Below, piece after piece: positions 8,753 to 18,106 of a stretch of DNA of 64,000 bases (positions are counted from its first letter, which is position 1; each line of letters begins with the position of its first letter). The position numbers and the translations under genes are program-made. The stretch is from assembly GCA_026390015.1 (NCBI GenBank), contig JAPLGS010000099.1, positions 40,093-104,092 of the forward strand, in the 5' to 3' direction. The stretch comes from Chloroflexota bacterium (lineage in GTDB: Bacteria > Chloroflexota > Anaerolineae > Anaerolineales > Villigracilaceae). The notes beneath the pieces are model-generated. The model was not told the origin of the DNA. It did no database searches and was given only the letters and a program-made list of their open reading frames with translations.

Positions 8753-8802
8753 AAAAAAGCGGCTGTTTCCAGAGATCTGCTGGAGATAGCCGTAACTTTT
8801 TT
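8753..8802 (+). terminator. Imperfect intrinsic terminator after the phospholipase D gene
   Basis: AAAAAAG and CTTTTTT flank CGGCT/AGCCG and TCCAG/CTGGA stems separated by small bulges. The outer A/T pairing and the T-run make it a plausible terminator, 22 bases after the stop. Confidence 0.5.
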
Positions 8803-8964
8803 GGTCCCCGTTCGACTAGTAAGTGTAATGAAAATAAAAAAGAGGCAAAAATAGGACTTTTGGCACCTCCACTATTTTGAGCACACGCGCAGAGAATTTA
8901 CCAGGATCAGCATTTTGGGCAGCACCATTAACTCTGGCGGCTAGCAAATCACACTAAGGAGCGA

Positions 8965-8993
8965 GTAACAGGCCTTGATCTGAATGGTATACT
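8965..8993 (+). promoter_or_regulatory. Candidate promoter of the ECF sigma gene
   Basis: GTAACA (8965-8970) and TATACT (8988-8993) lie 17 bases apart. Transcription would start near 9000, just after an in-frame ATG at 8997. This argues that translation begins at the later ATG at 9048. Confidence 0.4.
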
Positions 8994-9047
8994 CCAATGA
9001 AAGAACAAACGATACCAACAATTTTTCAACGGAGAGCCGCTTCCCCT

Positions 9048-9596
9048 ATGTCTAACCTAGATGATGGACATGCTCTTGAAGGCTTGCAAAACCTCGATCA
9101 ACAAGTCATTGGCGCAGTCTACGATCAGTATTTTTCTGAGGTTTATCGCTATGTACTTTACCGGATGGGCGATTCATCGCTAGCTGAAGATGTAGCCAGT
9201 GATGTTTTTGTTCGCCTGCTTGAAGCCTCGCAAAACGGGCGAGGCCCAAAAACGAATCTAAAAGGCTGGTTGATCTCGACCGCTTCTCACATCGTAATGG
9301 ATAACTTACGCCGAAAATACCGAAGACCTGAAGAAGAACTTTCCGATACCATGCCTGACCTCAGCCCAAGTATTGCTTCTGAAATTGATCAGCGCGAACA
9401 AAATCAGATTATAAACAGTGCGTACGCGCAATTAACCCCTGAGCAACAAAATGTCCTTGCATTGCGTTTTGGACAAGGTTACTCTCTCGAAGAGACAGCT
9501 AACCTCCTGAACAAAAATGTAAACGCAGTCAAGGCTCTCCAATTCCGTGCGCTGGCCGCTCTTCAGCGTGAGGTTGGTGAGGTGAATTATGAATAA
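9048..9596 (+). CDS. ECF-family RNA polymerase sigma factor
   Basis: A sigma-70-type factor of about 182 residues (199 if the ATG at 8997 is used). Region 2 (YDQYFSEVYRYVLYRMGD to LKGWLISTASHIVMDNLRR) and region 4 (LTPEQQNVLALRFGQGYSLEETANLL) are both present, without region 3, as in ECF factors. I prefer 9048 because TATACT lies just 3 bases before the 8997 ATG and GGAG precedes 9048, though at long spacing. The stop overlaps the start of the next gene, a membrane protein that probably controls it or is controlled with it. Confidence 0.9.
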   Translation: MSNLDDGHALEGLQNLDQQVIGAVYDQYFSEVYRYVLYRMGDSSLAEDVASDVFVRLLEASQNGRGPKTNLKGWLISTASHIVMDNLRRKYRRPEEELSDTMPDLSPSIASEIDQREQNQIINSAYAQLTPEQQNVLALRFGQGYSLEETANLLNKNVNAVKALQFRALAALQREVGEVNYE

Positions 9597-10800
9597 ACTA
9601 TATGATGTACTGGAAATTTGTCTGCAAGAACTTGAGCATGGCGTAAGCCTTGAAAATATTCTCGCGCGCTACCCTAAACTTGCGGATGAACTGCGCCCGA
9701 TCTTAAAGGCTTCCATTACTTCGCGGATGCGAAGCGTAGCAATATCCTCTCCATCACCCGAAGCCATCCGCCGTGGACGTGCAAAATTGTTACAGCGCGC
9801 CTCCGAGATGCGAGAAGCGAAAGCCACACCGCGCAGGCGGGTGATCTCGATGTTTCAACGGCTCGCCCTCTCTTTAGGGTTGACGGCCACGTTCCTCTTA
9901 AGTGGGACCGGTCTGGTCGGTGCATCTGCCAATGCTTTGCCAGGAGAGAATCTGTATCCAGTCAAACGCACATGGGAAGATGTGCGGCTACTATTTATCT
10001 TTGATGATTCTGCGCGTAATGCGCTTAAAAGTCAGTTCGGGAATGAACGCCTGCAGGAAGTGAACGAATTAATTACAGAAGGCCGCCACGAACTTATTCA
10101 ATTTGCGGGCATTTTTATGCAGGTGAACGGAACAAACTACGTCTCAGGCCTGGCAGTACAGGTTCCCGCCAATTTACAGATCCCTGAAAATGGCACGGCG
10201 ATAATCATTACAGGCCGAACCAATGCACAAGGGTTTGTAGAATTAGAATCGATTGAACTACTTCCAGATGGTGTGTTTGTTCCAACAGGTCATTCCGTGG
10301 AAGTAGAATCAGAGTCAAACTCCAATTCTGCATCAAATACAAATGAAGGCTCAGAGAATAGTTCAAGCTCCGAGTCAGAGAACAGATCGAGCGGGAACAC
10401 CAACCAATTAGAATCTGTGGCGAAACCAGAACATCGTGACAACTTTGAAGTGGAGGGTATTGTCGCATCCATGACGGAGACTACTCTCGTCATCAATGGT
10501 TCAACCGTTTATTTGGATAATGCCACGATCGAGGGCGATCTAAAGACGGGCGCCAAAGTTGAAATTAAAGGGTACTACGAAAGCGGAAAATTTATCGTTA
10601 CAGAAGTGAAGGTCTTGAGTTCTGAATCGGGCGGCAATAAAGAAAATTCTGGTTCATCTGACAATTCTTCAGATTCTCATAACAGTAACGATAACGGAAG
10701 TGGCGGCAGTGATAGCAGCGGCGGCGATGACAGCGGTGGCGGCGGACATGATAGCGGCGGCGATGGCAGCGGCGGACACGGCGGCAACACTAATGGTTAA
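9589..10800 (+). CDS. DUF5667/DUF5666-type membrane protein paired with the sigma factor
   Basis: A 403-residue protein whose first 8 bases overlap the sigma gene. A cytoplasmic N-terminal 80 residues (ELEHGVSLENILARYPKLADEL) resembles anti-sigma-like segments. One membrane span near 90-112 is followed by ALPGENLYPVKRTWEDVRL, the DUF5667 signature, and then two beta-rich DUF5666-like modules (about 190-235 and 285-345) separated by Ser/Asn/Glu-rich linkers. The last 60 residues are almost only Gly, Ser, Asp, Asn and His. Overlap with a sigma gene suggests a regulatory or envelope-sensing role. The molecular function is unknown. Confidence 0.75.
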   Translation: MNKLYDVLEICLQELEHGVSLENILARYPKLADELRPILKASITSRMRSVAISSPSPEAIRRGRAKLLQRASEMREAKATPRRRVISMFQRLALSLGLTATFLLSGTGLVGASANALPGENLYPVKRTWEDVRLLFIFDDSARNALKSQFGNERLQEVNELITEGRHELIQFAGIFMQVNGTNYVSGLAVQVPANLQIPENGTAIIITGRTNAQGFVELESIELLPDGVFVPTGHSVEVESESNSNSASNTNEGSENSSSSESENRSSGNTNQLESVAKPEHRDNFEVEGIVASMTETTLVINGSTVYLDNATIEGDLKTGAKVEIKGYYESGKFIVTEVKVLSSESGGNKENSGSSDNSSDSHNSNDNGSGGSDSSGGDDSGGGGHDSGGDGSGGHGGNTNG

Positions 10801-10838
10801 AAAAACTGCGAGGCGACCCCTCGCAGTTTTTTTTATTT
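10801..10838 (+). terminator. Intrinsic terminator of the ECF sigma operon
   Basis: A 13-bp stem AAAAACTGCGAGG/CCTCGCAGTTTTT with a 5-base loop and a T8 tract starts directly after the stop codon. It is one of the clearest terminators in the window. Confidence 0.9.
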
Positions 10839-10946
10839 AACGAAATTTGAAACTCTCTGCAACATACCATTGCCATTTAGGCTAAAATAGATTAAATTAA
10901 CCTCTAGCACGCGCGTTCTATTTCAAGAAATTATGGAGAGAATTTC

Positions 10947-13484
10947 ATGCCAGACTCAAATTTTTATATTGGCCGTTTATTTGACGCAAAGAGTGGAAAA
11001 GTTACAACCCAAAATATTGAATACAATCCCGCAGATTTAACCACCCACGCCGTTGTCACAGGTATGACAGGCTCAGGCAAAACCGGTTTGTGCGTTGCCT
11101 TGTTGGAAGAAGCCGCGTTACAAAATATACCCGCCATTATCATTGACCCAAAAGGTGACCTGACCAATTTGCTTTTACATTTTCCTGATCTGCTGCCAAA
11201 AGATTTCCAACCGTGGATCGACCCTGAAATGGAACGCCGCACGGGTAAGTCAATGATAGATATTGCGAAAGAAGCTGCCTCCGCATGGGGCACTGGATTA
11301 AAAGAATGGGGCATTGGCAAAGACCGTTTACTTGCTTTACAAAACGCCGCAAAATTTGCGATCTACACCCCAGGCTCAGATTCAGGAATTCCCGTCAGCG
11401 TGCTTTCTTCACTCGCCGCACCTGATCTCGATTGGGCAAGCAATCGCGAAGTCTTGCGCGAACGCATTTCCAGCACCGTCACCGCTTTACTCGGACTGGT
11501 CGGCATGAATGACATTGACCCGATCCGCTCGCGTGAACACATTTTGCTTTCCAATATTTTCGAATTTCACTGGAGCACAGGCAACAACCTTGACCTGACT
11601 GAGTTGATCCTGCAAACACAAACTCCACCATTTCAAAATCTCGGCGCTTTTTCTGTCGATACTTTCTTCCCACCCAAAGACCGCATGGAACTCGCGATGA
11701 TCTTAAACAACATCCTCGCCGCGCCCGCCTTTGAAACCTGGCGCGAAGGCGAGTCGCTTGATATTAAATCGCTACTCTTCACAGCAGAAGGCAAGCCGCG
11801 TCACAGTATTTTTTATCTCGCGCATCTCTCTGACGGCGAGCGCATGTTCTTCGTCACACTGTTACTCTCCGCAGTTGAAACATGGATGCGCACCCAAAGC
11901 GGTTCTACCTCCTTACGCGCACTGCTTTACATGGATGAAATCTACGGCTACCTGCCACCCACCGCTGTCCCCCCGTCCAAGGGCCCGTTATTACGCATGT
12001 TAAAACAAGCGCGCGCTTTTGGCCTCGGCCTTTTACTCGCCACACAAAATCCAGTCGACATGGACTACAAAGCCCTCTCCAATACAGGCACATGGTTCAT
12101 CGGAAAACTCCAAACCGAACGCGACAAGAATCGTTTGCTTGACGGACTCGAAAGCGCCGCTGGCGGCTTCCCGCGCGCCGAGATGGATAAATTAATTTCA
12201 TCGCTCGGAAAACGCGTCTTTGTAATGCATAACGTCCACGAGAAAATGCCCGTCTTAATTCAAACCCGTTGGACGATGAATTTTCTAGCGGGACCCATGA
12301 CGCGAACACAGATCCCTGCCCTCAATCAACTCGTTGGAGCGGGAAAGTTATCAGTGACCAGCGATCAGCCATCAGTTATCAGTAAAACCAAGCTGTCTGT
12401 CGAAGCCATGCAGCCTATTGCAGTTGCCAGTATCCAGTCACCAGTAACCAATCGTAAATCTGAAATAGTAAATCCAAAATTAGATGGCTCGTTAACAAAG
12501 CCCTCCATCCCAGCAGGCGTTCGCGAATACTTTCTCCCGCAAAGTTTCAGTCTACCCGAAGCATTTCAATCTGCTCAACGCGACATGCCTTCGCAGGCTA
12601 TGATCCAGGGAGTGATCTATCATCCCGTGCTTCTCGCCGCCGCCCAAGTGAGATTACTTGACCGAAAATATGGTGTCGACTCAGAGATCACCAAAACCGC
12701 TCTCGTTGACTCATTGGATCGACGCGGTATTGTCCGCTGGGATGAATTTTCATACAAAGGTCCTTCGTTGGATAAAGTAAAGAATGAACCTCCTGCCTCT
12801 GCGCGCTTCGGCAGCATAGACTCTCCATTGAACGACTCAAAATTAATGACAGCGCTGCAAAAAGATTTCACTGATTGGCTCTTCCGCAATTCTGAAGTGA
12901 CTGCGCGCGCCAACCTCAAACTTAAAGTGTTCGGCGGACCAGACGTCAGCCAGGCAGAATTTATGACGGCTTGCTCCGAAGCAGCCCGGGATGCGCGCGA
13001 TGCGGAAATCGAAAAGAAGACATCCGTCATCGAAAAGAAAATCAAATCTTTGGAAGATAAATTAGGTCGTGAAGAACGTGAGTTGAGTGAAGATCAATCT
13101 GACCTGACGAATCGCAATATGGAATCAGGCGCGAACCTGCTTGAATTAGGCGCTGGCGTATTAGGTTTTGGGCGTAAGAAGAGTGTCTCGACTCAATTCA
13201 CAAAACACCGTCTCGCGCAAAACGCCAAAGCCGCTGTGGAAGAATCGATTGACAGCATTGCTCAATACAAAAAAGACCTGAATGCATTAGAGCGTGAACG
13301 GGATGACATGACAACCGAGATCAATAACCGCTGGGGCAGTTTGGTCAACGAGATCAGCGAAGTAAGCATCAAACCCAAGAAGACCGATATTTACGTAAAT
13401 ATTTTTGGCGTAGCGTGGACTCCTTTTTACCTTGTGCAAGCTGGTGATGAGACAATCGAATTGCCCGCCTTTGGCGCAGAGTAA
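10947..13484 (+). CDS. HerA/DUF87-like ATPase with C-terminal coiled coil
   Basis: An 845-residue P-loop ATPase. The Walker A motif GMTGSGKT is at residues 39-46, DPKGDLTNLLL follows, and a Walker B ALLYMDEIYG lies near 325, with RAFGLGLLLATQNP after it. These are features of the HerA/FtsK-type ATP-binding family (DUF87/DUF853). Residues about 465-515 form a low-complexity linker encoded by dispersed repeats. The C-terminal third has a long coiled coil (about 680-810, EKKIKSLEDKLGREERELSE). HerA-like enzymes pump or remodel DNA; no NurA-like partner is next to it. It starts a two-gene run with the ICMT-like protein. Confidence 0.82.
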   Translation: MPDSNFYIGRLFDAKSGKVTTQNIEYNPADLTTHAVVTGMTGSGKTGLCVALLEEAALQNIPAIIIDPKGDLTNLLLHFPDLLPKDFQPWIDPEMERRTGKSMIDIAKEAASAWGTGLKEWGIGKDRLLALQNAAKFAIYTPGSDSGIPVSVLSSLAAPDLDWASNREVLRERISSTVTALLGLVGMNDIDPIRSREHILLSNIFEFHWSTGNNLDLTELILQTQTPPFQNLGAFSVDTFFPPKDRMELAMILNNILAAPAFETWREGESLDIKSLLFTAEGKPRHSIFYLAHLSDGERMFFVTLLLSAVETWMRTQSGSTSLRALLYMDEIYGYLPPTAVPPSKGPLLRMLKQARAFGLGLLLATQNPVDMDYKALSNTGTWFIGKLQTERDKNRLLDGLESAAGGFPRAEMDKLISSLGKRVFVMHNVHEKMPVLIQTRWTMNFLAGPMTRTQIPALNQLVGAGKLSVTSDQPSVISKTKLSVEAMQPIAVASIQSPVTNRKSEIVNPKLDGSLTKPSIPAGVREYFLPQSFSLPEAFQSAQRDMPSQAMIQGVIYHPVLLAAAQVRLLDRKYGVDSEITKTALVDSLDRRGIVRWDEFSYKGPSLDKVKNEPPASARFGSIDSPLNDSKLMTALQKDFTDWLFRNSEVTARANLKLKVFGGPDVSQAEFMTACSEAARDARDAEIEKKTSVIEKKIKSLEDKLGREERELSEDQSDLTNRNMESGANLLELGAGVLGFGRKKSVSTQFTKHRLAQNAKAAVEESIDSIAQYKKDLNALERERDDMTTEINNRWGSLVNEISEVSIKPKKTDIYVNIFGVAWTPFYLVQAGDETIELPAFGAE
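12347..12480 (+). repeat. Dispersed-type repeats inside the HerA-like coding region
   Basis: Two blocks, 12347-12388 (repeats of ATCAG, AGTTATCAGT) and 12421-12480 (CCAGTATCCAGTCACCAG, then AATCGTAAATCTG and AGTAAATCC), look like intergenic short repeats rather than evolved codons. They stay in frame and encode a Ser/Val/Lys-rich linker of about 45 residues between the ATPase core and the C-terminal part. Confidence 0.5.
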
Positions 13485-13490
13485 ACCACG

Positions 13491-14066
13491 ATGAGCATTG
13501 CGATTCTGTTGTTTGCATTAGCATTATGGGGAGTCGTTCATTCGATACTGGCATCCAGCTTTGCAAAAGATATGCTGGGCGGCGCAAGTTTCTATCGGCT
13601 GGGATACAACATCTTTGCCACGATAAGTTTTGCTCCCATTTTGTATTTGATGAAAACTTTACCCGACGAATTGATATATCAAATCCCCGCGCCGTGGAGC
13701 ATGTTTATGCTGGGCGGACAAATATTCGCCGCGTTGATGTTGTTGACCGCGTTCCTGCAAACGGACTCTTTATCCTTTATGGGCTTGCGGCAATTGTTCG
13801 AGACGGAGAAATCGGGGCAACTGGTTACGCGCGGATTGTATCGAGTCGTGCGGAATCCGCTGTATACATTTGGATTGCTGTTTATCTGGCTCACGTCAAC
13901 TGGTTCACAGAATTCACTCACTGTTTATATCGGCGCGACCCTCTACACTTTGATCGGCGCGTATTTTGAAGAACGAAAACTCCTGCGCGAGTTTGGTGAT
14001 TCCTATGCTGAGTATAAAAAGAAAACCCCGATGTTAATTCCGGGGTTGGTGTTTTGGGGAAAATAA
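13491..14066 (+). CDS. ICMT/NnrU-like integral membrane protein
   Basis: A 191-residue membrane protein with about five spans. The C-terminal part LVTRGLYRVVRNPLYTFGLLF and YFEERKLLREFGDSYAEYKK matches the isoprenylcysteine carboxyl methyltransferase/PEMT-like fold, in which RHPxY and the EE pair bind SAM; here the His is replaced by Asn (RNPLY), a common bacterial variant. The substrate is unknown. It starts 6 bases after the HerA-like gene. A small AACCCCG/CGGGGTT hairpin (14024-14047) near its end may help end transcription. Confidence 0.78.
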   Translation: MSIAILLFALALWGVVHSILASSFAKDMLGGASFYRLGYNIFATISFAPILYLMKTLPDELIYQIPAPWSMFMLGGQIFAALMLLTAFLQTDSLSFMGLRQLFETEKSGQLVTRGLYRVVRNPLYTFGLLFIWLTSTGSQNSLTVYIGATLYTLIGAYFEERKLLREFGDSYAEYKKKTPMLIPGLVFWGK

Positions 14067-14078
14067 TGACGGTGAACT

Positions 14079-15995
14079 TTACAGATTTTCGATCTGAACA
14101 GGTTCTATATTATCGGCAAGCTCAAAGCCAAAAATTTTAGAGTAGAAATATAACTCCGCTTCGAGTGAACGCTTGATATTCTCCGCTTTTCTGAATCCGT
14201 GCTGCTCGCCTTCGAAAAGTAAATAAGCGACTGGCAACTCCTTATCACGCATTGCCTCGAACATCATCTGTGATTGACTCGGCGGGACAACTTTATCTTC
14301 ATCACCCTGGAACATGATCAGCGGACAGGATAGATTTTGAATGAAGTTGATCGGGGAGCGATTGAAATACAGATCCTTGCGTTCGGGATACGCCCCGATC
14401 AGAGAATCCATGTAACGAGATTCGAATTTGTGAGTATCCGTTGCGAACACTTCAAGTTCGCTGATTCCATAATAACTTGCGCCTGCCTTGAAGACCTCGT
14501 TTTTGAAAGTGAGGCAGGCCAGCGTAGTGTATCCGCCCGCACTGCCGCCGCGGATGGCGAGCCGTTTGGAGTCGGCTAATCCCTGTTCAACGAGATGCTG
14601 CGCGCCGTTGCAGCAATCGTCCACATCCACAATACCCCAATTGCCGTTGAGCCGCTGACGGTAGGCGCGACCATAACCAGTCGAACCGCCGTAGTTGACA
14701 TCCAGCACCGCGAAGCCGCGACTGGTCCAATATTGCAGACTAAGCCGCAGGACAGTGGTTGTGGAGCCCGTCGGCCCGCCATGACTGATGACTATGAGTG
14801 GCGGATGTTCCCCCTCCAACCCGACATAATCTTTATTCTTCGGCGCGTAATAAATGGCGTGCGCCTGCTTTCCATCAGTTGTTGGAAATGCGATCGGCGT
14901 TGCCGTCGATAAATAACCTTCATCAACTGTGACTTCGAAGGATTGCTTGATCGATTCCATTTTGCCTGTTGACGTATCCATGCGGATAAGACTGAACGGC
15001 TGCGTGGGAGAACCAGCGCTAAATATCGCGAAACCATCTCCGGCGCGAATGTCAGTGATCGCTGTAAAAGATGTTTCAATATCTGTCAGTTTTTTGGATG
15101 AAGTATCCAGCCAGGCGAGATGCCAGCTGCTATTCTGTGAGTAGCGGCACAAGATTTTTGTGGGCGAGACAAAATCATAAGTGAACATGCCGAAGACCCA
15201 TTGCGGTTCGCCGAATTCAGCCTCCATTGGACAGAGCGCTTCGGTCTTGCCGTAGTCGAAGCGATAGAGATTCCACCAGCCTGTGGTTTCGCCGACGAAA
15301 TGGAGAACGCCATTCGGTGACCATTCAGGTTGAAAAACTGATTCGGTAACGGAACCAGCTATCAGATTATGATTATGAAGCGTACCGTCAGCGTTGATAT
15401 CCGCCAGCCAGAGTTCGCATCCATCCCACGGCATGTTGGGATGATTCCAAGTGAGATACGCCAGCTTCGATCCATCGGGGCTGAGTCGAGCGGATGAATA
15501 AAAATTATTACCTTCAACGAGAATTCGTTCATCGCCATTCAAACCTACGCTGACAATTGTATTGACGGCTTCGCCTTCAACAGTGTGATCTTCGCGGATG
15601 CAGATAATGCGGCCGCGTTGTTTATCGAGAATGAGGTCGGCGTAATAATATCCATCAGCCAGCGTGAGAACTTCGGGCTGGCCGCCAACGGGCTGACGAT
15701 ACAAATGATGATCTGTGAAATTTGAAAAATAAATAACGCCATCTTCCACCATGAACGCGCCGCCGCCATATTCGTGGACGGTGGTGCGCGCGTAAAAATC
15801 GAGGGGCGTACATTCGGTGACCGCTCCATCAGCCGTGCGGCGCATGATGACATAACGGCCAGCCTCGCTGGGACGGCTTTCGATCCAATAAATATCCTTG
15901 CCGCTCGCCGCAATCTCAACGAGTGAAATTGTTTTTGCGATGATCAGATCGGCTGTGATGGGGGATTCCCAACTTCCATAGGATGCTTGCTTCAT
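14079..15995 (-). CDS. S9-family acylaminoacyl/dipeptidyl peptidase
   Basis: A 638-residue serine peptidase: an N-terminal seven-bladed propeller (about 1-370) and a C-terminal alpha/beta-hydrolase. The nucleophile is in RGGSAGGYTTL (about Ser489), the acid in GDEDKVVPPSQ and the base in EGEQHGFRKAEN. The layout fits the S9C group, which removes residues or short peptides from peptide N-termini in the cytoplasm; no signal peptide is seen. The start at 15995 has AGGAG at good spacing; the longer frame from 16061 is rejected because it would begin upstream of the minus-strand promoter element at 16036-16044. Confidence 0.9.
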   Translation of the reverse strand: MKQASYGSWESPITADLIIAKTISLVEIAASGKDIYWIESRPSEAGRYVIMRRTADGAVTECTPLDFYARTTVHEYGGGAFMVEDGVIYFSNFTDHHLYRQPVGGQPEVLTLADGYYYADLILDKQRGRIICIREDHTVEGEAVNTIVSVGLNGDERILVEGNNFYSSARLSPDGSKLAYLTWNHPNMPWDGCELWLADINADGTLHNHNLIAGSVTESVFQPEWSPNGVLHFVGETTGWWNLYRFDYGKTEALCPMEAEFGEPQWVFGMFTYDFVSPTKILCRYSQNSSWHLAWLDTSSKKLTDIETSFTAITDIRAGDGFAIFSAGSPTQPFSLIRMDTSTGKMESIKQSFEVTVDEGYLSTATPIAFPTTDGKQAHAIYYAPKNKDYVGLEGEHPPLIVISHGGPTGSTTTVLRLSLQYWTSRGFAVLDVNYGGSTGYGRAYRQRLNGNWGIVDVDDCCNGAQHLVEQGLADSKRLAIRGGSAGGYTTLACLTFKNEVFKAGASYYGISELEVFATDTHKFESRYMDSLIGAYPERKDLYFNRSPINFIQNLSCPLIMFQGDEDKVVPPSQSQMMFEAMRDKELPVAYLLFEGEQHGFRKAENIKRSLEAELYFYSKIFGFELADNIEPVQIENL

Positions 15996-16035
15996 TTGAT
16001 TGCTCCTGCTGATAGGATTGAGGTGACTCAAACCT

Positions 16036-16044
16036 ATTATAGCA
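16036..16044 (-). promoter_or_regulatory. Extended -10 promoter TGCTATAAT of the S9 peptidase gene
   Basis: Read on the minus strand, TGCTATAAT is an ideal extended -10 element about 40 bases before the chosen ATG. The same motif recurs elsewhere in the window. Confidence 0.55.
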
Positions 16045-16077
16045 TTTGGAAATGAGGTCATAAAATGTCAATGGCTT

Positions 16078-16083
16078 TATAAT
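16078..16083 (+). promoter_or_regulatory. -10 element before the thiolase gene
   Basis: TATAAT about 31 bases before the thiolase ATG, with a strong CAGGAGG ribosome binding site between. No clear -35 is visible. Confidence 0.45.
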
Positions 16084-16114
16084 TACGGTCGATCAGTTTC
16101 TCACAGGAGGCACG

Positions 16115-17314
16115 ATGAGCAAAGAAAATGAAGCAGTGATCTTAAGTGCGGCGCGCACGGCCGTTGGAAAATTTCAGGGTGGGCTAAATAGTATGCCGGC
16201 AACAAAACTCGGCGCGGTAGCGCTCAAATCTGCGGTGGAACGCGCAGGCGTTGACCCGAATGAAATTGAAGAAGTTTTGATGGGCAATGTGATCCAGGCT
16301 GGCAATGGGCAAGCTCCAGCGCGTCAGGCCGCAATTTTTGCAGGACTGCCCGCAACTGTCAGCGCGACTGCAATTAACAAAGTTTGCGGCTCAGGCCTGA
16401 AGGCCGCCATGCTGTCGGCGCAAGCCATCCGCGCGGGTGATGCCGATCTTTTTGTGGCAGGCGGAATGGAGTCGATGAGTCGCGCGCCATATCTTGTCAA
16501 CGGGCGTTCGGGTGAATTAAAGTTTGGAAATCAAACCTTAACTGATGCCCTGCTCAACGACGGCTTGTGGGATCCTTTTGAAAATTGGAGCATGGGCAAC
16601 GCCGCTGAATTTATCGCGGATGAATATGAGGTCACACGCGAGGCAATGGATGAATTCGCGCTTCGCTCTCATCTGAAAGCGGTCGAGGCTCAAGAAGCGG
16701 GACGCTTCAAACTGGAAATTGTCCCCGTCCAAATCCCCGGCCGAAAAGGTGACGTGACCCTCTTCGACACTGACGAAGGTCCGCGCAAAGATACATCACT
16801 TGCATCGCTGGCAAAATTAAAGCCCGCATTCAAAACCGATGGCAAAGTGACACCGGGCAACGCATCTTCGATGAATGATGGCGCGGCAGCGGTTGTGATC
16901 TCATCCCGCGCTTATGCTGAAAAAAATAAACTCAAATCTATGGCGCGCATTGTCGGGTACGCTCAAGCCGCGCTCGAACCTAAATATTTATTTGCCGCAC
17001 CTGGTTACGCAATTCCAAAATTATTAAAGAAAATCAACTGGCAGCTCAGTGACGTTGACCTCTTTGAAGTCAACGAGGCATTTGCCGCGCAAGTCCTCGC
17101 CGACGGATATATCCTCGCCGATCAAGGCTGGGATTGGGACAAGGTCAATGTCAACGGCGGCGCAATTGCGCTCGGTCATCCGCTCGGAGCGAGCGGCGCG
17201 CGCGTGCTGACGACTCTCATCTACGCCTTGAAAGACCGCGGACTGAAACGAGGCATCGCGTCCTTATGTCTTGGCGGCGGCGAAGCTGTGGCGATGGCGG
17301 TCGAGATCGAGTAG
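16115..17314 (+). CDS. Acetyl-CoA acetyltransferase (thiolase)
   Basis: A 399-residue degradative/biosynthetic thiolase. The acyl-accepting Cys is in [12 protein letters not shown] (about residue 91), the catalytic His in [10 protein letters not shown] (about 354) and the second Cys in [12 protein letters not shown] (about 384). It joins two acetyl-CoA units to acetoacetyl-CoA or cleaves beta-ketoacyl-CoA. A 3-hydroxybutyryl-CoA dehydrogenase 3.4 kb downstream on the same strand suggests use in short-chain acyl-CoA metabolism. AGGAGG before the ATG is a strong ribosome binding site. Confidence 0.94.
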   Translation: MSKENEAVILSAARTAVGKFQGGLNSMPATKLGAVALKSAVERAGVDPNEIEEVLMGNVIQAGNGQAPARQAAIFAGLPATVSATAINKVCGSGLKAAMLSAQAIRAGDADLFVAGGMESMSRAPYLVNGRSGELKFGNQTLTDALLNDGLWDPFENWSMGNAAEFIADEYEVTREAMDEFALRSHLKAVEAQEAGRFKLEIVPVQIPGRKGDVTLFDTDEGPRKDTSLASLAKLKPAFKTDGKVTPGNASSMNDGAAAVVISSRAYAEKNKLKSMARIVGYAQAALEPKYLFAAPGYAIPKLLKKINWQLSDVDLFEVNEAFAAQVLADGYILADQGWDWDKVNVNGGAIALGHPLGASGARVLTTLIYALKDRGLKRGIASLCLGGGEAVAMAVEIE

Positions 17315-17316
17315 AA

Positions 17317-18078
17317 ATGGATTATTCATCCAAAGCTTCGATTGGATTGTTAAAGCGCATACCGTCAGGAGTATTCCAGATGGGAAGCCGCTTCCACCCG
17401 CGTGAAAATCCACAGCGATTGGTATCGATGCCTGAGTTTCAGATATCGCATGTGCCGGTCACGGTCAACCAATACGCGGCGTTTATAGATAGCAAAGCGG
17501 TCAATGAAAAACGCTTGTGGAGCGCGGAAGGCTGGGCCTGGCAGAATGTTGAATCAGATGGATGGGGACGCGAAGACAGAAAAATTCCCGAAGGCTGGGA
17601 AGCTCAATTATTAAAATCGGTGCACCCCGTCACCGGCGTTACAGCTTATGAAGCGGAGGCCTATTGCGCCTGGTTGAGTTCAGTCAAAAATAAAACTGTG
17701 CGCCTGCCCACCGAAGAGGAATGGGAATATGCCGCGCGAGGCGATGACAGACGTCCATTCCCATGGGGCGAAGAATTCAATGCGCAACGTACCAACACAA
17801 TGGAAGCTGAAATTTATTCCACAGTAGAAGCCGCCAGTTTGGCGGGAGATATCAGCCCGTTCGGCGTGATGGATATGGGCGGCAATGTTCAACAGTGGAC
17901 TTCATCCACCTATACTCCACTCCCCAAAGAAATAGTGCCGCCCGGTCATTTACGAGTGGCACGCGGCGGCTCGTTCAACGATACCATGTTCGGCGCGCGC
18001 TCATCCTATCGGCGCCCATATCCGCCGGGTTTCTTTTATCCGTTTCTCGGTTTTCGTATTGTGGTTGGAGTTGTGTAA
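17317..18078 (+). CDS. Sulfatase-modifying-factor (FGE)-like protein lacking catalytic cysteines
   Basis: A 253-residue SUMF1/FGE-sulfatase domain protein. Typical elements are RIPSGVFQMGS, HPVTGVTAYEAEAYCAWLSS, VRLPTEEEWEYAARG, GNVQQWTSS and ARGGSFND. The C-terminal segment where true formylglycine-generating enzymes carry catalytic Cys residues reads SSYRRPYPPGF, with no Cys. It is therefore probably a non-FGE relative, as in many bacterial SUMF-domain proteins of unknown role. The ATG at 17317 sits 2 bases after the thiolase stop; longer frames run into thiolase coding sequence. The membrane VWA protein follows. Confidence 0.85.
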   Translation: MDYSSKASIGLLKRIPSGVFQMGSRFHPRENPQRLVSMPEFQISHVPVTVNQYAAFIDSKAVNEKRLWSAEGWAWQNVESDGWGREDRKIPEGWEAQLLKSVHPVTGVTAYEAEAYCAWLSSVKNKTVRLPTEEEWEYAARGDDRRPFPWGEEFNAQRTNTMEAEIYSTVEAASLAGDISPFGVMDMGGNVQQWTSSTYTPLPKEIVPPGHLRVARGGSFNDTMFGARSSYRRPYPPGFFYPFLGFRIVVGVV

Positions 18079-18106
18079 GCTGCGTAATTAGATCTGGAGG
18101 AAAATC

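Noticed and set aside
10964..11320. Minus-strand frame opposite the HerA-like Walker A region
   Set aside because: Antisense shadow of a conserved P-loop region with no independent evidence.
17134..17316. A longer start for the FGE-like protein within the thiolase gene
   Set aside because: The extra 61 codons overlap conserved thiolase codons in another frame; the ATG 2 bases after the thiolase stop matches the family start.
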